Made by a program: the position numbers and the translations under genes | Assembly: GCA_014925825.1 (NCBI GenBank) | Contig: JACGCK010000187.1 | Coordinates: 22,351 to 86,350 of the forward strand | Reading direction: 5' to 3' | Source of the DNA: Pholiota molesta | Lineage: Eukaryota > Basidiomycota > Agaricomycetes > Agaricales > Strophariaceae | DNA length: 64,000 nt | Notes under the pieces: generated by a model | What the model was told of the DNA's origin: nothing | What the model saw: the letters and a program-made list of their open reading frames with translations, nothing else | Database searches by the model: none | In this document: positions 23,445-33,716 of the stretch, piece by piece | How the letters are laid out: the number at the start of each line of letters is the position of its first letter | How positions within the stretch are numbered: the first letter of the stretch is position 1

Positions 23445-25610
23445 ATGGCCTCAGAAATACAATGCTACGTTCCAACCCTTCAAGAACGACTTCAATACTT
23501 AAGGACTTGCTCTGACACGGAGATAACGGAGCTTTCCACCTCTATCATCGAGTTCCAGAAAGACTCTCAGAATTACCTCGCAGAATTAACAGACGCCGAG
23601 CGAGCCATTTGCCACCGAGCTTCTGTCGTATGCTGGAGTGTTACCGAAGGCAAGCAGGTTCCCAGAAAAATGCAACTGCGCGCCATTCTAGCGGACAGGC
23701 TCGGAAAGGAGAGCTTAATATCTGCGCGAACAGGAAGCGGCAAAACTTTGCCTATTGCGATTAATATTCTCCTCGACGATCCTTCTAAAAATCTAGTCAC
23801 CCTCACCCTATCCCCTCTTACATGATTGCAAGCTACTCAAGAGCAAGAATTTGTTTCAAGATATGGCATTCGAACATTCGCTATCAATGACCACACTCCT
23901 CGCGATGACACTTGGTGGACAGTATGTATTTATCTCCATCGCTACTGCATCTATTTAAACGCATACATTAATTTTTTTTAGACAAACATATACTCTAGTA
24001 ACAAACCCATCAAACTTCCGGCTCAGCATCTTATTATTACCGTCGAACAATTGTTTGTGAACGGACATGGACATCTTCCTCGCGTAGGGAACCTCATCCG
24101 CACAGCAAAATTCCAGAAGCTCATAGCGCGTATCAATGTCGATGAAGCACATTTCTTTTATACTGCAGGCTATCCACTGTTTGGCACTCCTGCTTTCCGC
24201 CCGGCTTGGGAGAAACTTGCGGGGCTAAAAGTTCTTCTTCGGCCGTCTATTCGCTGGCATATGTTCTCAGCGACCTTCCCACCCCATATCCTCACTCTTG
24301 TCAAGGAAAGACTGCTCAAACCGAGCTTCGAATTCATTCAGCAAACATCAAACCGACCGAATCTTATTTATGCGACTCATCAAGTACCCGGAAAACTCGA
24401 CGATGTTCAGAACTACGAGTGTTTTCTTAGCACGTTGTTCGACCTATCCACTCACCCACACATTCTGATATTCGTCGATGATAAAGCGCTTACCTCAAAG
24501 ATAACCAACCACTTGGATGGCTGTCTTCCACTCAAATATCGTGGAAAAGGAATAGTTAAACACTACCACTCCGGGATGTCGACGGAATATTTAGAACAGA
24601 CACACGCCGACTTCGTCTCTCCAACAGGAACATGCAAGATTTTAGTCACAACATCTGGCCAATCAGTGGTATTTTTATTTTGAGCTACTTTTCTACGTAG
24701 ATGACTAACAAAATCTTCAGGGAGTTGACTTCCCAAACGTCAAAATCGTTGCTACGATAGGATTACCACCCACCATTGTCGACGCTCTGCAACGCGGGGG
24801 CCGAGGAATTTGGGTTGGAGATGAGCATGCCCTTTTTGTCATCTTCTACGAATCCTGGGCCCTTGAAATCGACGAGGACGAATATATGGAGGGCACTGAT
24901 CCTGATCGCCCACGCGCCAAGCTTGGGGTACATTCACGTGCCCAGGAACGTGCACCTTTATCAGCTATACAGCTCGTTCGTTGTCGTACCTGCTTGCGCA
25001 AGTTTTATGCAGACTATCTGGATGACTGCGCAGAAAATGGTACACTTGTTATTCTGACAATGTACATACACCTACTAATTATTTTTATTTTTATCTAGCT
25101 CTCGAATACCTTCACCGGTTCTGCTGTGATCGTCACAACAACGGGTTCAATCTCCAGGAGTTCTTACCTGGAAAAATCTTCATGAACGAATCTCCTGCCG
25201 AAGAAACGAAGGCACCACGAGTCGTAACAACATACCGGCCCAAAACCGACAGAGCAGCACTCGAAAAGAAGGTAATCGAATGGATGGACTTTCAGGCCGT
25301 GAACGATCCAGGTAAACGGCCGGCGTATGAAATTCTGTCCGTGGACCAGATGAAGACTCTCCTACGTATTCCCGCAAAAAAGGTGACATCTGTGAGTGCT
25401 ATTGTAGACGCGCTCGATGAAACCGACGAGTGGAAACAACGATGGAGCCAGCAATTATACGACCTGATATTCGAATTCGATCTCGCACTTACTACGAGCA
25501 AGGCTGCTCAGACTGCAGAAAAGAAAACCGTTTTGCGAGCTAAGCGTGCAGCAAGTCCTACTAGAGGATTTATTATTCAAACGCAAGAAGAAGTTGAGCC
25601 TCTATGTTAG
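23445..25610 (+). pseudogene. RecQ-like DEAH-box DNA helicase, one in-frame TGA
   Basis: Exons 23445-23921, 23982-24668, 24721-25039 and 25099-25610 join in phase (665 codons including the stop), with gtatgt/ttag, gtattt/tcag and gtacac/ctag introns. Superfamily 2 motifs are present: motif I SARTGSGKT, motif II NVDEAH, motif III FSATFPP, a C-terminal lobe with HYHSGMSTEYLEQ and VTTSGQSV, and motif VI QRGGRGIW. The order and spacing fit the RecQ-like helicases expanded in Agaricomycetes. A Cys-rich RCRTCLRKF segment follows. The only break is a TGA at codon 127 (23823-23825) just after the conserved LSPL, at a position where relatives usually carry a basic residue. The helicase presumably unwinds element ends or replication intermediates (inference). 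Confidence 0.8.
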
Positions 25611-25650
25611 CCGGGAGTAGTTGTACAAAGAAACAGAAAAAATTGTAGTA

Positions 25651-28600
25651 TTAATCAAATAGACTTATTTCGTTCTCTCCCTCCTCTTGTCCCTGAATCT
25701 CTTGAAAATCTACCTGCGGGAGGTCATCAACTTCGTCATTGTCAAACTCCTGACCTGACTTGTATTCATTGATCTTCTTGTTGAAGATTGCAAGGGATGC
25801 TGTTCCGAACTTCTGATAACCTATGCGATGTAGATCCAGTACCGGCTTCGATTGAATTTCACGGTTTTCGACGTATTCTTGTAATTTGAGCTCGCATGCT
25901 CGATCGGTGATACGAAAGACAAGCATGCTCGTATCGGGTGTCTTGTGCGTCGAACCTTGATAGCCGCATCCTAAGCTCGTTGTGACCCTCTTCTTGATCA
26001 GCTGTAGATAGTTTATCGAAGCGGATATGCTTCCAAGGCGTTCCCAGTTGCTGTACAACCCTTTAGCAGCGAATAAGGCCTAAAAATGCATCAGATCATC
26101 TGAACTTAATAATGATATACGAGAAATGAGACGTACCTTAAGATATCCAATAAGGTGTTCAATATTCATATCAATGGGCATATGACGACCTGGCAGTCCA
26201 GAAGGGTTTACGAGCATGATATCGCGCATCACATCTCTAATAATTATTCAGGATTGTAAGTTATGCAAACAGAATTGAGAGATAATTACTCACGCAAATT
26301 CGGGTGGCCAGACCTGCTTGATGTTAAACAAAAGATGAAGGACTTCCATCGAATAATTATTCGAGCCTGCACCGCGGAAAGTACAAGCAATCTGGGGTAA
26401 GATGTCTTCGATACGGCCAAAATCTCCTGCAGAAATCGCGCTGATTAGTTCGATGACATACAAAAGGTCGCGAGTGAGGAGGATCGTGTTTGAATGTACA
26501 GAATCAATGTATGTTGATGGCTCGTCATTGAGCGCGTCGGCCTTCCGTTTCGCAGGTACTTCAGTAGGTGCTGTAGAAATAATAGGAAGCCCGTATTTAT
26601 CGTGAATCAGCCCAGCAATGCGCAAGATGTTGGCAGGAGTTGGGTTCGAAGCAGCAAAGGCATCTAAAGAATCAAAGCCACATTCAGAGCGCCAAGCATT
26701 GAGAATGAGACCGTCGAGAATCTGAGTAAGTGCTGCAAGGAGGGTATGATAGTCCGGGCGATCGTTGCCTAGTCGCGCCTTCTCGAGGAGGTTGAAATAG
26801 TGCGTCAGAGAACCATGCTCTGCAGCAGTGCCTTTGTGAGTATGCAATAGTGCCCAGATGAGGTTCATCACCAGATGAAAAGTACCAAACGCCAGCTGGA
26901 ATACTTCTCAACGTTCCCAAGAATTCACGTCCTTGGCACGAAGCGATTGCATGCCACGTATCCGTGCGTTTGTGAGCTGGTCATTCAAACTGGGAATGGC
27001 ATTGTCGCCGAGAGTCTTCGGATCATGGTGCAGCTGTTCAATATAGGCGTTGTTGTGGACATGTAGATTTCCGGTGACACTAGCTTCCTCGATTGTAGAT
27101 ACCGACAGAGGATAAAATCGTGTCTTGCGGCCTATAGGAAGTGGTCGGCGTGGCTTATGCTGAAGAAGTGGCTCGCCAGATATGTTGTCGAACTCCGGCG
27201 AGTATTTGAATAGAATGATGGATATGTTAACAGCTGTCTGATGGGAGAATATTTCGGCGGAGGTTTGGGTGGGTCAGAGCTCGCCTAATCTAAGCGGTCG
27301 TGATTTCTTGAGATTGGCGATTATTGGTGCGAGCTTTAGATGGAGAGGATCTACGCCTTGAAGCTCGTAGATAACGGGAAATGTTCCTGATTGGACCTTA
27401 CACATAGCACCTGGCCGTTGTTCGACATACTTAGAGCTGATAAAATTGACATTGTCATATGAGAAAGCGTGTGGACCCTCGGATATTTTCTCAGCCTGTT
27501 CAAGCGAGAATCCATGAAGGCTGAAAATAATACTGCTGATAGAGCAGTAGGAGTTCGAGAGGCCGGCTTTGTGAAGGATGTTGATCATGTTTCGAGAGGC
27601 GCCCATCGACCAAGCTGTTAAGCCGAGGCCGATTTGTACTTTGGCGGATTTGAACAGGCGTCAATAATGGACTTGGGCGCTTATAATATTTCGTGTCTGC
27701 AATATCGAATAAGCTACGGAAATGCGAACAAGATTTGTCAATGAACTCACTGTATGACAAGTCGACGGTGAACTTTCTTCTTCGCCGTCCTCAACTTCTA
27801 CACGGGAGTGTTTCGGCTCAGTCGCAGCCGTAAGGACAGCCATCCACATGGGTGTGATGTCATTCGAGACCGGATCCATAATGGCATTGATGTCCCATGA
27901 TTCAATAAAGTTGGTTGTCGTTTCAGCAGTGGTCATGCGTAGAAAAGGTTTGGCAGCTTCCATTTCATTGTGTACCATGTCACAAACAAGAGCGATAGCG
28001 TGCGGGCGCATCCACTCTTTCAGAGTTGCGGCCCCTTTCTTGTTGTCCATAATCAAGTCTAGAAGTCGACAGATATTTTCTTCATTTGTTTGTCGAAAGA
28101 AAGCTTCGCCTAGTCGAGCATGGATGCCGCCTTCCTGTGCCGACTCCAGGAGGTTAATCAGCATCAGGGTCGGGGTAAGTCTGGCCTCTGTAAGGCTCTC
28201 CTGAGTGGCAATAATTGCCTCTGACTTAGATAGGCACTTCTTCCTGTCGGTGCTCTCTAATTCAGTGTCCTCGAAGCTATCGTCACCAGTGCTAATCTCG
28301 AAGTCGCGCTGATCTAAGAATTCCGGCGGCATTGCCATCAACGAGTTAAGCGGTGACAGATCTGGGGCGAACGCATCAAGATCGATCCCGTTGGCATATG
28401 GAAATGGCTCGTAGTCATCTGGGTAGGCGCTTTGAGGTGTTGGAAGATCTGGGGGATGGACTGGAGCATGATATAGTGTGCTCGGCGCTGTGAATAAGAG
28501 ACTAGCACCCGGCGGTGGATTTGAGCTAAAATTAGGAATACAATCAGTGAGGTGAGCGCCTACGAGTAAGTTAACAAACTTTTGGTGATAATAATGATCG

Positions 28601-28938
28601 TCGTTGAATTTGTATTGATGTTGCGAGGGAAATGGCGACGAGTACGGATTATGTTGACCGTATTCAAATGCTGGGTGTACGATGTGATTCGAAGGTGTTT
28701 GCGGTGTCATTAGACCATAATTCATCGAGCCTGCACCATGTGATGGCCCCTCCATTGTTTGATGGATGTCCGAGAGCGGGGTAAGTGAAGGGGCCATCGT
28801 TCTTCTGCGCTTGTATGTAGAGGTGGCTATATTACTGCCAGACACATAGAACGTCAGCTGTGTGGTGTACCCATTTGGATTCAAGTTCTCTTGAGCTATC
28901 TGGGGATTTACGGAAAAATTCGAAGTCTTCTTAGGCAT
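25651..28938 (-). pseudogene. DUF6589 protein, three in-frame TGA stops
   Basis: Exons 28938-27751, 27696-26294, 26236-26137 and 26079-25651 join exactly in phase (1040 codons), with gtgagt/gcag, gtgagt/ttag and gtacgt/ttag introns. Residues 1-200 are Pro/Ser-rich and open with MPKKTSNFSVNPQ. The rest carries blocks typical of the fungal family DUF6589: GLTAWSMGASRNMINILHKA, GPHAFSYDNVNFISSKYVEQ, HKGTAAEHGSLTHYF, RDLLYVIELISAISAGDFGR, FRGAGSNNYSMEVLH, MPIDMNIEHLIGYLK and SISASINYLQLIKK. TGA interrupts codons 408 (27663-27661), 537 (27276-27274) and 659 (26910-26908); no frameshift was needed. The gene converges on the helicase with a 40-bp gap, and its start lies beside the right terminal repeat. 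Candidate transposase (inference). Confidence 0.75.
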
Positions 28939-28987
28939 ATTCGGGTGGATTTGCAAGTGCGAATACGAGCGTGTATCTAAAGCTAGA

Positions 28988-29216
28988 CTAAGGAGCACGT
29001 GCGCGCGTGCGGCGGAAACTGGCGCGACTGCTCGCGTGTTGCTCGCGTGCTTATTTTTCTTCAAAAGGAATTTAAAGAAAAATGCCGACGATGCCGCCAT
29101 CAATAGTGGAGCCTTTGCAATTCTCTGCTAATTTTGATTCACTTATACCGGCCCCTCTATCGAGGATTCCTCCGGAGGTCGACTTTCCTCTTTTAGAGGG
29201 GACGGTCACCGGCCTA
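28988..29216 (-). repeat. Right terminal inverted repeat of the 6-kb transposon
   Basis: Reverse complement of the left end with scattered substitutions and small indels, ending in ...GTCACCGGCCTA before the target duplication. Its inner side abuts the DUF6589 start at 28938, mirroring the helicase side. Confidence 0.85.
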
Positions 29217-29225
29217 CGGGCTGTC

Positions 29226-29562
29226 GACGATTATTCCGAGGCAGAACACGCTCTTTGCCTGATCGAGAAATAAAACAATCGATCAGTTTTGGGCCTGCAA
29301 GCGCTCAGTACTCGATGTACGAACGAAGGAAAAACATCATCCTTGTGACGCGCACTTGACAACCAGAAAGGCCAACGTTGCAGCCAGAGTTCAGGGTGCT
29401 TGCGCCAGCAAATGGCGATGAAAAAAGGGTTCAATTTCGCGCGCAACCACTGCGGCGAAGGGGTAAAGATCCTCACAGCTTAAAAGCAACACGTCCAACT
29501 CCCCAAAAACATCATCTCACCGCCTCAAATCGTCGATCTTCGCAATCTAGCTAATCTTCGCC
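29226..29562. promoter_or_regulatory. Upstream region of gene X copy 2
   Basis: Matches 12429-12889 inverted, with conserved stretches nearest the ATG ('gcgaaggggtaaag', 'cagcttaaaagcaac'). Since transposon insertion lies about 340 bp upstream of the ATG, copy 2 may have lost distal control sequence that copy 1 keeps. Confidence 0.45.
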
Positions 29563-31216
29563 ATGTCCGCAGGCAATCCTTACCCCTTCTTCTTTGACTT
29601 CACCGACGCCCAGGACGCCATCAACGACAGTCCCAATCCGTTCGACGCACCCGCACCTGCCGTTGTCCATCCATATCCCCAGAGTCAAGCTGGACCATCG
29701 AGTGGCACCGGATCTGCAGTAGGACCAATACGATCCGCCGGTGTTCCTTCGATGGGGGTTCCATTCGCCCCATATACTCGACGACCACGTTCTACTGAAT
29801 CGCGAGGCAGACAGGTTCAGCCTCAGCCTCCCGCGAGCAACGTTGCCCTATGTAAGCGCTCGTTAATTTCTGCTGGTCAGATCGTACTGATTGACCGCAT
29901 CCATCGCTTTGGGATCTCGACAGACCGCGGCAGTTTCGCAGAAGAGTGGAACACGGTTATTGCGTTTCAATCTGAGCTCGCCGGCAGTGGTGGGCAGATG
30001 GGCACCACCGTCGCCAGCAGCGCTGGGTCCTCGTCGAACACAGCGCCTCCTGCTCTGATGCACGTTGCTCCGATTCCACTCTTGAGCTTGAAAATGCTGA
30101 TAGTCTCCGGTGTTTTAGCGCGAAAAGGGAAGCGGCTGAGCCATGGATAGGCGCCCACTCTCAGGCGCCGGGAAATGCGACAGGCTCGGGAATGGGGACA
30201 CCCTTCCATCACCCTTATGCAGGCGCCCAAGCAGTCGCGATGCAGCCATCCTCATTGATGATGGCTCCGTCAGTACCGTCGCATGCTGGCGCACATCCTT
30301 CGTCATTCCTTGGAGCCGCTCAGACGACTGCGGCATCCCCATCAGTCCAGCAGGCCTACTCCCGCCTCGCAGCCGGCTCCCGACAATATCGCCGGTGCCA
30401 GATGCAGAAGTGCCAGATGCAGCACTGGAATGGCATCGTCCTCCACCAAGTGCGGCAGGAGGTCATGCAGTATAAAGGGCCCGCAGTACTGAAGACGGAG
30501 AACTTGAAGTGGGACCTTCTGGAGCGCTATCCCGAAATCGCCGCCTACATCCACGGGACGCTACGGTGGAAACCAGCGCGCGAGATCCACCTGCACTCTC
30601 TCTCCTCGGCATCGGCCATCGACGCCAACGGCCGCGATCTGACGACGGCGATCCCTGGCCTTGAGAAGATCCCGGGCAGCCTGCAGCTGCTGGTGATGCT
30701 AGGCGGGGAGCGGTTCTACGACGAGTTAGCGAATCAAATGAAGGGTCGGCCGGAAATACTCAGCATCGCGATCGGTACCGCGCTCCAGTTCTGCCATTTG
30801 GTGATCTGCGACGAGTTTTGGAAGCAGTTGGAGACGGAGAAAAAGGCGATCGAGACCTGGGGTGAGAATTTCTACTTGTAAGTACCCTTTCACAGAAAGC
30901 TATCAGGAAGTATGCTTACAGTTCGTTTCAGCAATTTGATAGTGGACAGTCCAGATCCACGGACGAGCGCAAGATAAGAGCAGAACGAGGGTGCGATCGA
31001 TGGCGAACTCGTTTAGATTACGGCAGACGGGCCGGGCCTCAATATGTATTCCGGCTGCTTGCACAGGATGCAGTACCAAATAAATGTATGTCATTTATAT
31101 GGTACTTATGTAATATTTTATTTACATCACATAGCAGATATGCAACAACAAATTATTCGGAAAATATTTGGTACAAGTCAGCAAATAAAAATGGTCAATT
31201 TATATTGAATATATGA
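29563..31216 (+). CDS. Gene X copy 2: uncharacterised protein, C-terminus altered by a foldback insertion
   Basis: Exons 29563-29851, 29924-30059, 30119-30877 and 30922 onward join in phase. The protein opens MSAGNPYPFFFDFTDAQ. It is Pro/Ser/Gly-rich to about residue 200, then carries the same conserved blocks as copy 1 (QYRRCQMQKCQMQHWNGIV, LLERYPEIAAYIHGTLRWK, IALQFC-type helix and EFWKQLETEKKAIETWGENF). Without the last splice it stops at FYL (30879-30881). If spliced, exon 4 runs DERKIRAERGCDRWRTRLDY into the foldback element and stops at 31214-31216, losing the native tail seen in copy 1. Intron 2 has a GC donor (gcacgt) where copy 1 has gtacgt. No family recognised; function unknown. 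Confidence 0.65.
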
Positions 31217-32259
31217 GATAGTATATTTTACAAGAGGCTATATAATAAATTGACGCCCTTTATTTGGAGAGTATTTACAAGATAAGTAGATCAATTATTA
31301 GATCATATATTTAAGTTATATAAACAAATAACTTTCAAATAAATGGAACAATGTTATTTGGTTGAGGTATTCAGATAAATAATAAGAATTTATTTGGTAT
31401 TTATTTGGTACCAGGTACTCGAATTTACCACTGGGGCAAATCTGGAATTTGCCATTTTAACGAGGCCAATTCGAAAATTTCCGTGGCAAATTCCAGATTT
31501 GCCTCAGTGAAATTTGCCGTGGCAAATTTCGGATTTGCCTTGTTAAAACGGCAAATTCCAGATTTGCCGCACTGAAATTTGCCACGGCAAATTTCGGATT
31601 TGCCTTATTAAAACGGCAAATTCCAGATTTGCCGCACTGAAATTTGCCTTAGCAAAAATGGCAAATCTCGAATTTGCCGTTTCAACGAGGCAAATTCGAA
31701 ATTTGCCGTTTCAACGAGGCAAATTCGAAATTTGCGTGGCAAATTTCAGTGCGGCAAATCTGGAATTTGCCGTTTTAACAAGGCAAATCCGAAATTTGCC
31801 GCGGCAAATTTCACTGAGGCAAATCTGGAATTTGCCACGGAAATTTTCGAATTGGCCTCGTTAAAATGGCAAATTCCAGATTTGCCCCAGTGGTAAATTC
31901 GAGTACCTGGTACCAAATAAATACCAAATAAATTCTTATTATTTATCTGAATACCTCAACCAAATAACATTGTTCCATTTATTTGAAAGTTATTTGTTTA
32001 TATAACTTAAATATATGATCTAATAATTGATCTACTTATCTTGTAAATACTCTCCAAATAAAGGGCGTCAATTTATTATATAGCCACTTGTAAAATATAC
32101 TATCTCATATATTCAATATAAATTGACCATTTTTATTTGCTGACTTGTACCAAATATTTTCCGAATAATTTGTTGTCGCATATCTGCTATGTGATGTAAA
32201 TAAAATATTACATAAGTACCATATAAATGACATACATTTATTTGGTACTGCATCCTGTG
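31062..32259. mobile_element. 1198-bp CACTA-like foldback (near-perfect palindromic) element
   Basis: Starts CACAGGATGCAGTACC and ends with its exact reverse complement GGTACTGCATCCTGTG. The two arms mirror each other almost throughout, with the centre near 31,660. The outer about 370 bp of each arm is AT-rich. The inner arms are built from reiterated 'ggcaaat..ggaatttgcc' units in alternating orientation. It is flanked by TTG (31059-31061) and TTG (32260-32262). The inverted paralogue near 10,940 has an unbroken 'gctTGTatg'-type site with one TTG. A 3-bp duplication and CAC(A/T)G termini point to the CACTA/EnSpm group (inference). No transposase is encoded, so it is non-autonomous. It sits in the last exon of gene X copy 2. 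Confidence 0.88.
31420..31905. repeat. Alternating short-repeat core of the foldback element
   Basis: About 20 units of a 'gccgtggcaaatt' / 'aatttgcc' / 'ggcaaatctggaatttgcc' type in both orientations. Each unit is itself a short palindrome, so the core can fold locally as well as across the full element. No coding capacity. Confidence 0.8.
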
Positions 32260-32262
32260 TTG

Positions 32263-32884
32263 TATGTTCGCATGTTGTTCGTTATTATTCTTTCTACGTT
32301 CCTTATTCCAGAATGCATTCTTACTTTATGTGTATGGTCCTTGAGTCAGGTTGAAAGTATTTCAAAACATGTAGTGGTCAATATTGCTTATTAGAGTTGC
32401 AATGAATTATTTATGTGCTAGTGTGGTCACAGTGCGCTTGTCAGATAATCTTGAGATACTTAATCCGTAGTACAGATCTATAGTTACAGAGCACATCGTA
32501 TGTGGAATTGAAATCATGAGATTGAGAACTGACGCACCCCCATTCTCGCTTAAGCGCCCAAGCTCAGGATGCATTGACGTGCGACCACAAATAACGTTCG
32601 GGCTCGGCCTTCGGGCCTTCGGTGATCTTATTCAAGCCAGACCGCTGGCAGTGCATCGCCCTTGTTTCCCTCCACGACTGCTTGTTCATGGATTGTTCGT
32701 TATTCAATCCCCGAGCTCGTTCACTCATCCAACAACTACCCTACTGGTCTTCGGCATTCTATCCTGCTCCATCGTTCATGTATAAAACCAAGGAGTCCGT
32801 TGGAAATGGATCATCAGCAACCGCTTCAGCTTTTACATCTACTCCATTCCCAACGTCCCTCAAAACCACCCGACTCGAGACAAC
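32263..32884. other. Gene X 3' flank, then spacer before the SDR half-gene
   Basis: 32263-32390 continues the gene X terminal exon and flank as at 10,930-10,805 ('cattcttactttatgtgtat', 'gtagtggtcaatattgct'). After 32390 the two copies diverge. 32400-32884 has no gene but presumably the SDR promoter. Confidence 0.6.
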
Positions 32885-33453
32885 ATGCCTTCCTGGTTGA
32901 TTACTGGCGTCAACAGAGGGATAGGCTATAGCACTGTTGAGAACTTGGTGAGTTCCTCTTATGTGCCCTACGTAGAGAAGTTATTAACAACCGTGTCTTA
33001 GCTCAAAGACGAGGCAAACTTCGTCATTGCGACAGCGCGTACTGTCAACGTCCCCGAGCTGCAGTCCCTTGCAATGAAGCACCCGAACAACCTCAAGTTG
33101 GTCAAGCTTGCTATCAGCAGCCGAGAGAGCGTCGACAGCGCCGTCGAGGCCGCGACGCCTCTGCTCCCCAATGGGCTCGATTACCTAGTGAACAACGCTG
33201 GGGAGAACCCACAGCCCACGACATTTTTCGAGGCACTGTACGTATCTATTCCGCTATATTTCCTGTATCATCAACTTGGTATCTTTAATCTGTCAGGAAC
33301 CTGGACGAGTTGGCCGACGAAATTGAAGCGCATCATCTTTCTCTGCTCCGTCCTCGCCTCCTCCCAGATTATATCGAGCTAAAATCAAGGTGCGACAGAA
33401 TTTGGCCTGCCTCTTCCCGCGCCTTCGGGGTTTTTTCTCGTTCCCTACACTAG
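32885..33453 (+). pseudogene. Short-chain dehydrogenase/reductase, N-terminal half only
   Basis: Exons 32885-32947, 33002-33237 and 33297-33453 join in frame (151 residues). The cofactor motif TGxxxGxG is intact (MPSWLITGVNRGIGYS) and so is NNAG (LDYLVNNAGEN), as in classical SDRs of the carbonyl-reductase type. In exon 3, relative to 10321-10765, about 60-65 bp between 'gacgaaat' and 'aagcgcatcat' is missing, which shifts the frame. Similarity then ends after 'tcctcccagatta'. The catalytic YxxxK half is absent. Together with the 3' half at 10321 it shows how the original gene was organised (three coding exons). Confidence 0.8.
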
Positions 33454-33488
33454 CACGCGTGTCCACAACACGATCGATTGACTATCTA

Positions 33489-33716
33489 AGGGTGGAATGG
33501 AGCTTCATATGCCTCAGAGAGAGCTCGGAGGCAGACCCGTTGCGCACCAACGGTTCCGCCAAGGCGTCTTGTGATGCCAGACCCTCTCTTGAGCCTGTTT
33601 TCGCTACCTTTCCACCACGAGATGGAACGATCGTGGTTTGATATTCCCTGCAGCGGATAAAACCGCACCCTGGCCTCGGTCCTCGACGATCAGGGAATCC
33701 GGGACGTGGCTTCCAC
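33489..33716. repeat. AAGGGTGGAA...TTCCACCCTT inverted-repeat module
   Basis: A 228-bp segment bounded by perfect 10-bp inverted repeats of the kind that bracket exon 2 of the alpha/beta genes. Its interior is longer and I could not align it convincingly to any exon 2, although '(g)gcctcggtcctcgacgatc' is reminiscent. It may be a distant relic or an independent insertion. Confidence 0.4.

Larger units (their letters stand above)
23168..29225. mobile_element. 6.04-kb DNA transposon with RecQ-like helicase and DUF6589 genes, plus flanking 9-bp TSD
   Basis: The element proper is 23177-29216. It is flanked by identical nonamers CGGGCTGTC at 23168-23176 and 29217-29225, and the paralogous empty site at 12890-12898 has a single CGGTCTGTC on the other strand. 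The ends are imperfect inverted repeats of about 227-229 bp that begin TAG(C/G)C and share GTGAC within the first 15 bases. Two large genes face each other inside, a RecQ-like helicase (plus) and a DUF6589 protein (minus). No DDE transposase of a known superfamily was recognised. 9-bp duplications and long inverted repeats are like Mutator-type elements, but the gene content is not. By elimination the DUF6589 protein is the candidate transposase (inference). All disabling changes seen are TGA codons, so this copy is probably dead. Confidence 0.85.
22370..33453 (+). repeat. Segmental duplication copy II (kinase end - gene X - SDR), with two insertions
   Basis: Collinear with the reverse complement of 10321-13450. 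Homology runs from the kinase C-terminal codons through the spacer, gene X and the spacer after it. It is interrupted only by the 6.04-kb transposon (23177-29216) and the foldback element (31062-32259), and stops at about 32390 ('gtcaatattgct'). The SDR 5' half follows at 32885. Copy I keeps the SDR 3' half instead. Confidence 0.85.

Noticed and set aside
22994..29273. Small conserved outward protein (PLSRIPPEVD-type) at both ends of the transposon
   Set aside because: The two frames are the same because they lie in the terminal inverted repeats. Beyond the repeats they do not match each other, so the peptide similarity is explained by DNA identity of the ends.
29851..29881. A 29-base intron in gene X (gtaagc to gtcag)
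   Set aside because: Too short for splicing. The next acceptor (cgacag) gives a 72-base intron, in frame in both copies.
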